Positions 62,383-64,000 of a stretch of 64,000 nucleotides of DNA are shown piece after piece. The DNA lies in assembly GCA_009741485.1 (NCBI GenBank), contig CM019214.1, positions 55,759,342-55,823,341 of the forward strand. Reading direction: 5' to 3'. The DNA is from Malurus cyaneus samueli (taxonomy: Eukaryota > Chordata > Aves > Passeriformes > Maluridae). Below the pieces are notes generated by a model that saw only the letters and a program-made list of their open reading frames with translations, had not been told where the DNA came from and did no database searches. The translations under genes were made by a program, and so were the position numbers. Within the stretch, counting starts at the first letter, position 1. Each line of letters begins with the position of its first letter.

Positions 62383-64000
62383 GTATTTGTTACTTTCTGC
62401 AATACTCTTGCCTGAGGAACATGAAATCAAAGGAAGTCCAGATTTTTAGAAAATTATATTTGAGTTCATATGTTTCGTCTGAAAACTGTTCGATTCTGCT
62501 TTCCATCAATGGTCAATTAGTACAGAGGCTAGAATAAGTTTCTCGTTAAGCATATATCCAAATGAAAAGGCGATTAAACATGCCAAAAAAATTGTAATCA
62601 ACCCTAAAATTATTGTTCTGAAGTTAGATCTCCTGCTTTGAATGTTATTCTTAATTAATTAAGTTCTGTGAGTTCATGAAATGTGTTTCACCATATCAAT
62701 GCTTCTCTATAATATTAGGTCTTTGGATTAATATGCTATTGCAAAGTTTGATGTTGGTTCCTATAAAGAAGTAGAGTTATATATTTTTTCATAATGGGAT
62801 TTAATGTCAGTTTAACCAGACTTAATTAAACTTGGTCTTATAAATCATTTTATTGAGATGTGCAGTGAAATTTTCTGAGTTTTATGACTTTTTAATTAAA
62901 ATGAATTAAGCCAGCTTGTGGTTAAGTGCCTGCCTGCAAACTAGTTCCCTCACATTTCCGTGCTATTTTACAATGTTCTAGACACACAATTTAAACTTTT
63001 TGAGATGTAATGGATTAAAACCTCATTCCATTTGACCTTGTTAAATTTTAGGAACCTATTGACATTTAATCTAGCAATTTTAAAAAGAATTGAGTCATGT
63101 TTTGATCCAATTATCAATTATGTTAAGGTAACTTAACTGCATGGTTAATGCAGTCCATGACCACATATACACCTTTGATCTTCTGTTGTGTCAGTGTCCT
63201 GTTTTGGGTGTAAAAGTAGAGTTAAAGAGTAACTCATTGAAAGTTAAGTTTTACATATCAAAGCATTCACAATCATAATAATAAGTGTAATTTTCAACTT
63301 TATCTAATATTCTATTTACACTTACATACTTTATGTGTAATTGCATTACACATTTCAAGGAACTTTTGTGTCATGATTTTGTCATGTCTGTGTCTACAAT
63401 ATTCATCTCTGCTACTTTATATAAAATATGCAGGTAAGTTTTAATAAATACGTTTAAACAGTAAATTTCAAAAAAAAATCTGAAGTTAGAGAATTAAAAC
63501 AAGAGTTTCTTTCTATTGCATGGGGCAGGGAAGGACACTATGTGACATGCTAGAGCCTGAGTATAATTCTGATGTTGTAAGTCTTGCACCATTTTATCCT
63601 GTATTTGTTATAATATCTCACCAATACTGTGTTACTTCTATATCGATTTCTGATGATCAGTCATTCTTTCCACCTGGTCCTGACCCAAACAAGCCATTTT
63701 AGACAACATTGATTTGGATTTTTATATGCTAAAAAATGAAAACTGAACTGAGTGGGTGTAGCAGTGGAATTATCCACTTCCCTCAGTTTTCACGTTCTTA
63801 CACTTGAATCTTTGACTGATGTTCTTTCATTCTTTCCCCACTTCTTGCCTTAAACTTGCAAAGTCTATCCAAAACAGCATAATGAAATTCATTATTATTT
63901 TTCATTTTTCTTCTATTAGATGTGGTAACTTACTGATCCTTCTATTACTTTTTGCATTTTTGGTTTGTATGCAAATTTAGGTTGGTTTTTTTTGGGTTTT

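Larger units (their letters stand above)
32373..64000 (+). other. KLHL1: KLHL1 intron, over 31.6 kb, continues past window
   Basis: It begins with GT at 32373 after a phase-0 exon end. No downstream KLHL1 exon is visible. Repeats are listed separately. In 32373-37886, 40019-43229, 45278-48212, 49175-53953, 54110-55060, 55301-57266, 58574-60068, 60156-61654 and 62383-64000 I see AT-rich intron with simple repeats only. Confidence 0.8.

Noticed and set aside
32373..64000. A further KLHL1 exon (rest of BACK, Kelch repeats)
   Set aside because: No frame with the expected BACK or Kelch motifs, such as paired glycines followed by spaced Tyr and Trp, was found.
1..64000. CRISPR arrays, operons, bacterial promoters or tRNA genes
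   Set aside because: The window is vertebrate nuclear DNA. No regularly spaced repeats or tRNA-like cloverleaf were noticed.

Overview
This window is vertebrate nuclear DNA, almost certainly from a bird and probably Neoaves. The sequence is AT-rich, has no bacterial-style gene packing, and carries many 5'-truncated CR1 LINE fragments plus two kinds of avian endogenous-retrovirus LTR. Two isolated N bases (12555 and 31193) show that it comes from a draft assembly.

One protein-coding gene can be supported. Three plus-strand exons (9967-10149, 18402-18538, 32176-32372) join in frame into about 172 residues. These cover the end of the N-terminal region, the whole BTB/POZ domain and the start of the BACK domain of a BTB-Kelch protein. 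From remembered family sequences the best match is KLHL1 (Kelch-like 1), over its paralogues KLHL4 and KLHL5. The first coding exon, the rest of BACK and all Kelch repeats lie outside the window. Introns are large: more than 9.9 kb before the first exon seen, then 8.25 kb, 13.6 kb and more than 31.6 kb. This suits KLHL1, a very long gene in a gene-poor region in mammals.

Layout: 1-9966 is intron holding a duplicated block of unknown origin (1390-1605 and 3338-3565), two LTRs of one family in opposite orientation (2556-3110 and a solo LTR at 4820-5947) and simple repeats. 10150-18401 is intron with a plus-strand CR1 and an interrupted minus-strand CR1. 18539-32175 is intron with one CR1 and little else that I recognise. 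32373-64000 is intron with a second LTR family (37887-38291), a CR1 nested inside another CR1 (38498-40018), an old CR1 beside a younger one (48.2-49.2 kb), three further CR1 tails, a probable 5S-rRNA-derived SINE fragment (60069-60155) and many homopolymer runs.

I found no undescribed biological system. The items most worth checking are a splice-flanked, in-frame 156-bp candidate exon at 53954-54109, the unexplained duplicated block, the probable 5S-SINE remnant as a possible exapted element, and the nested or interrupted CR1s as insertion-history markers. All homology calls rest on remembered family sequences; no search was run.
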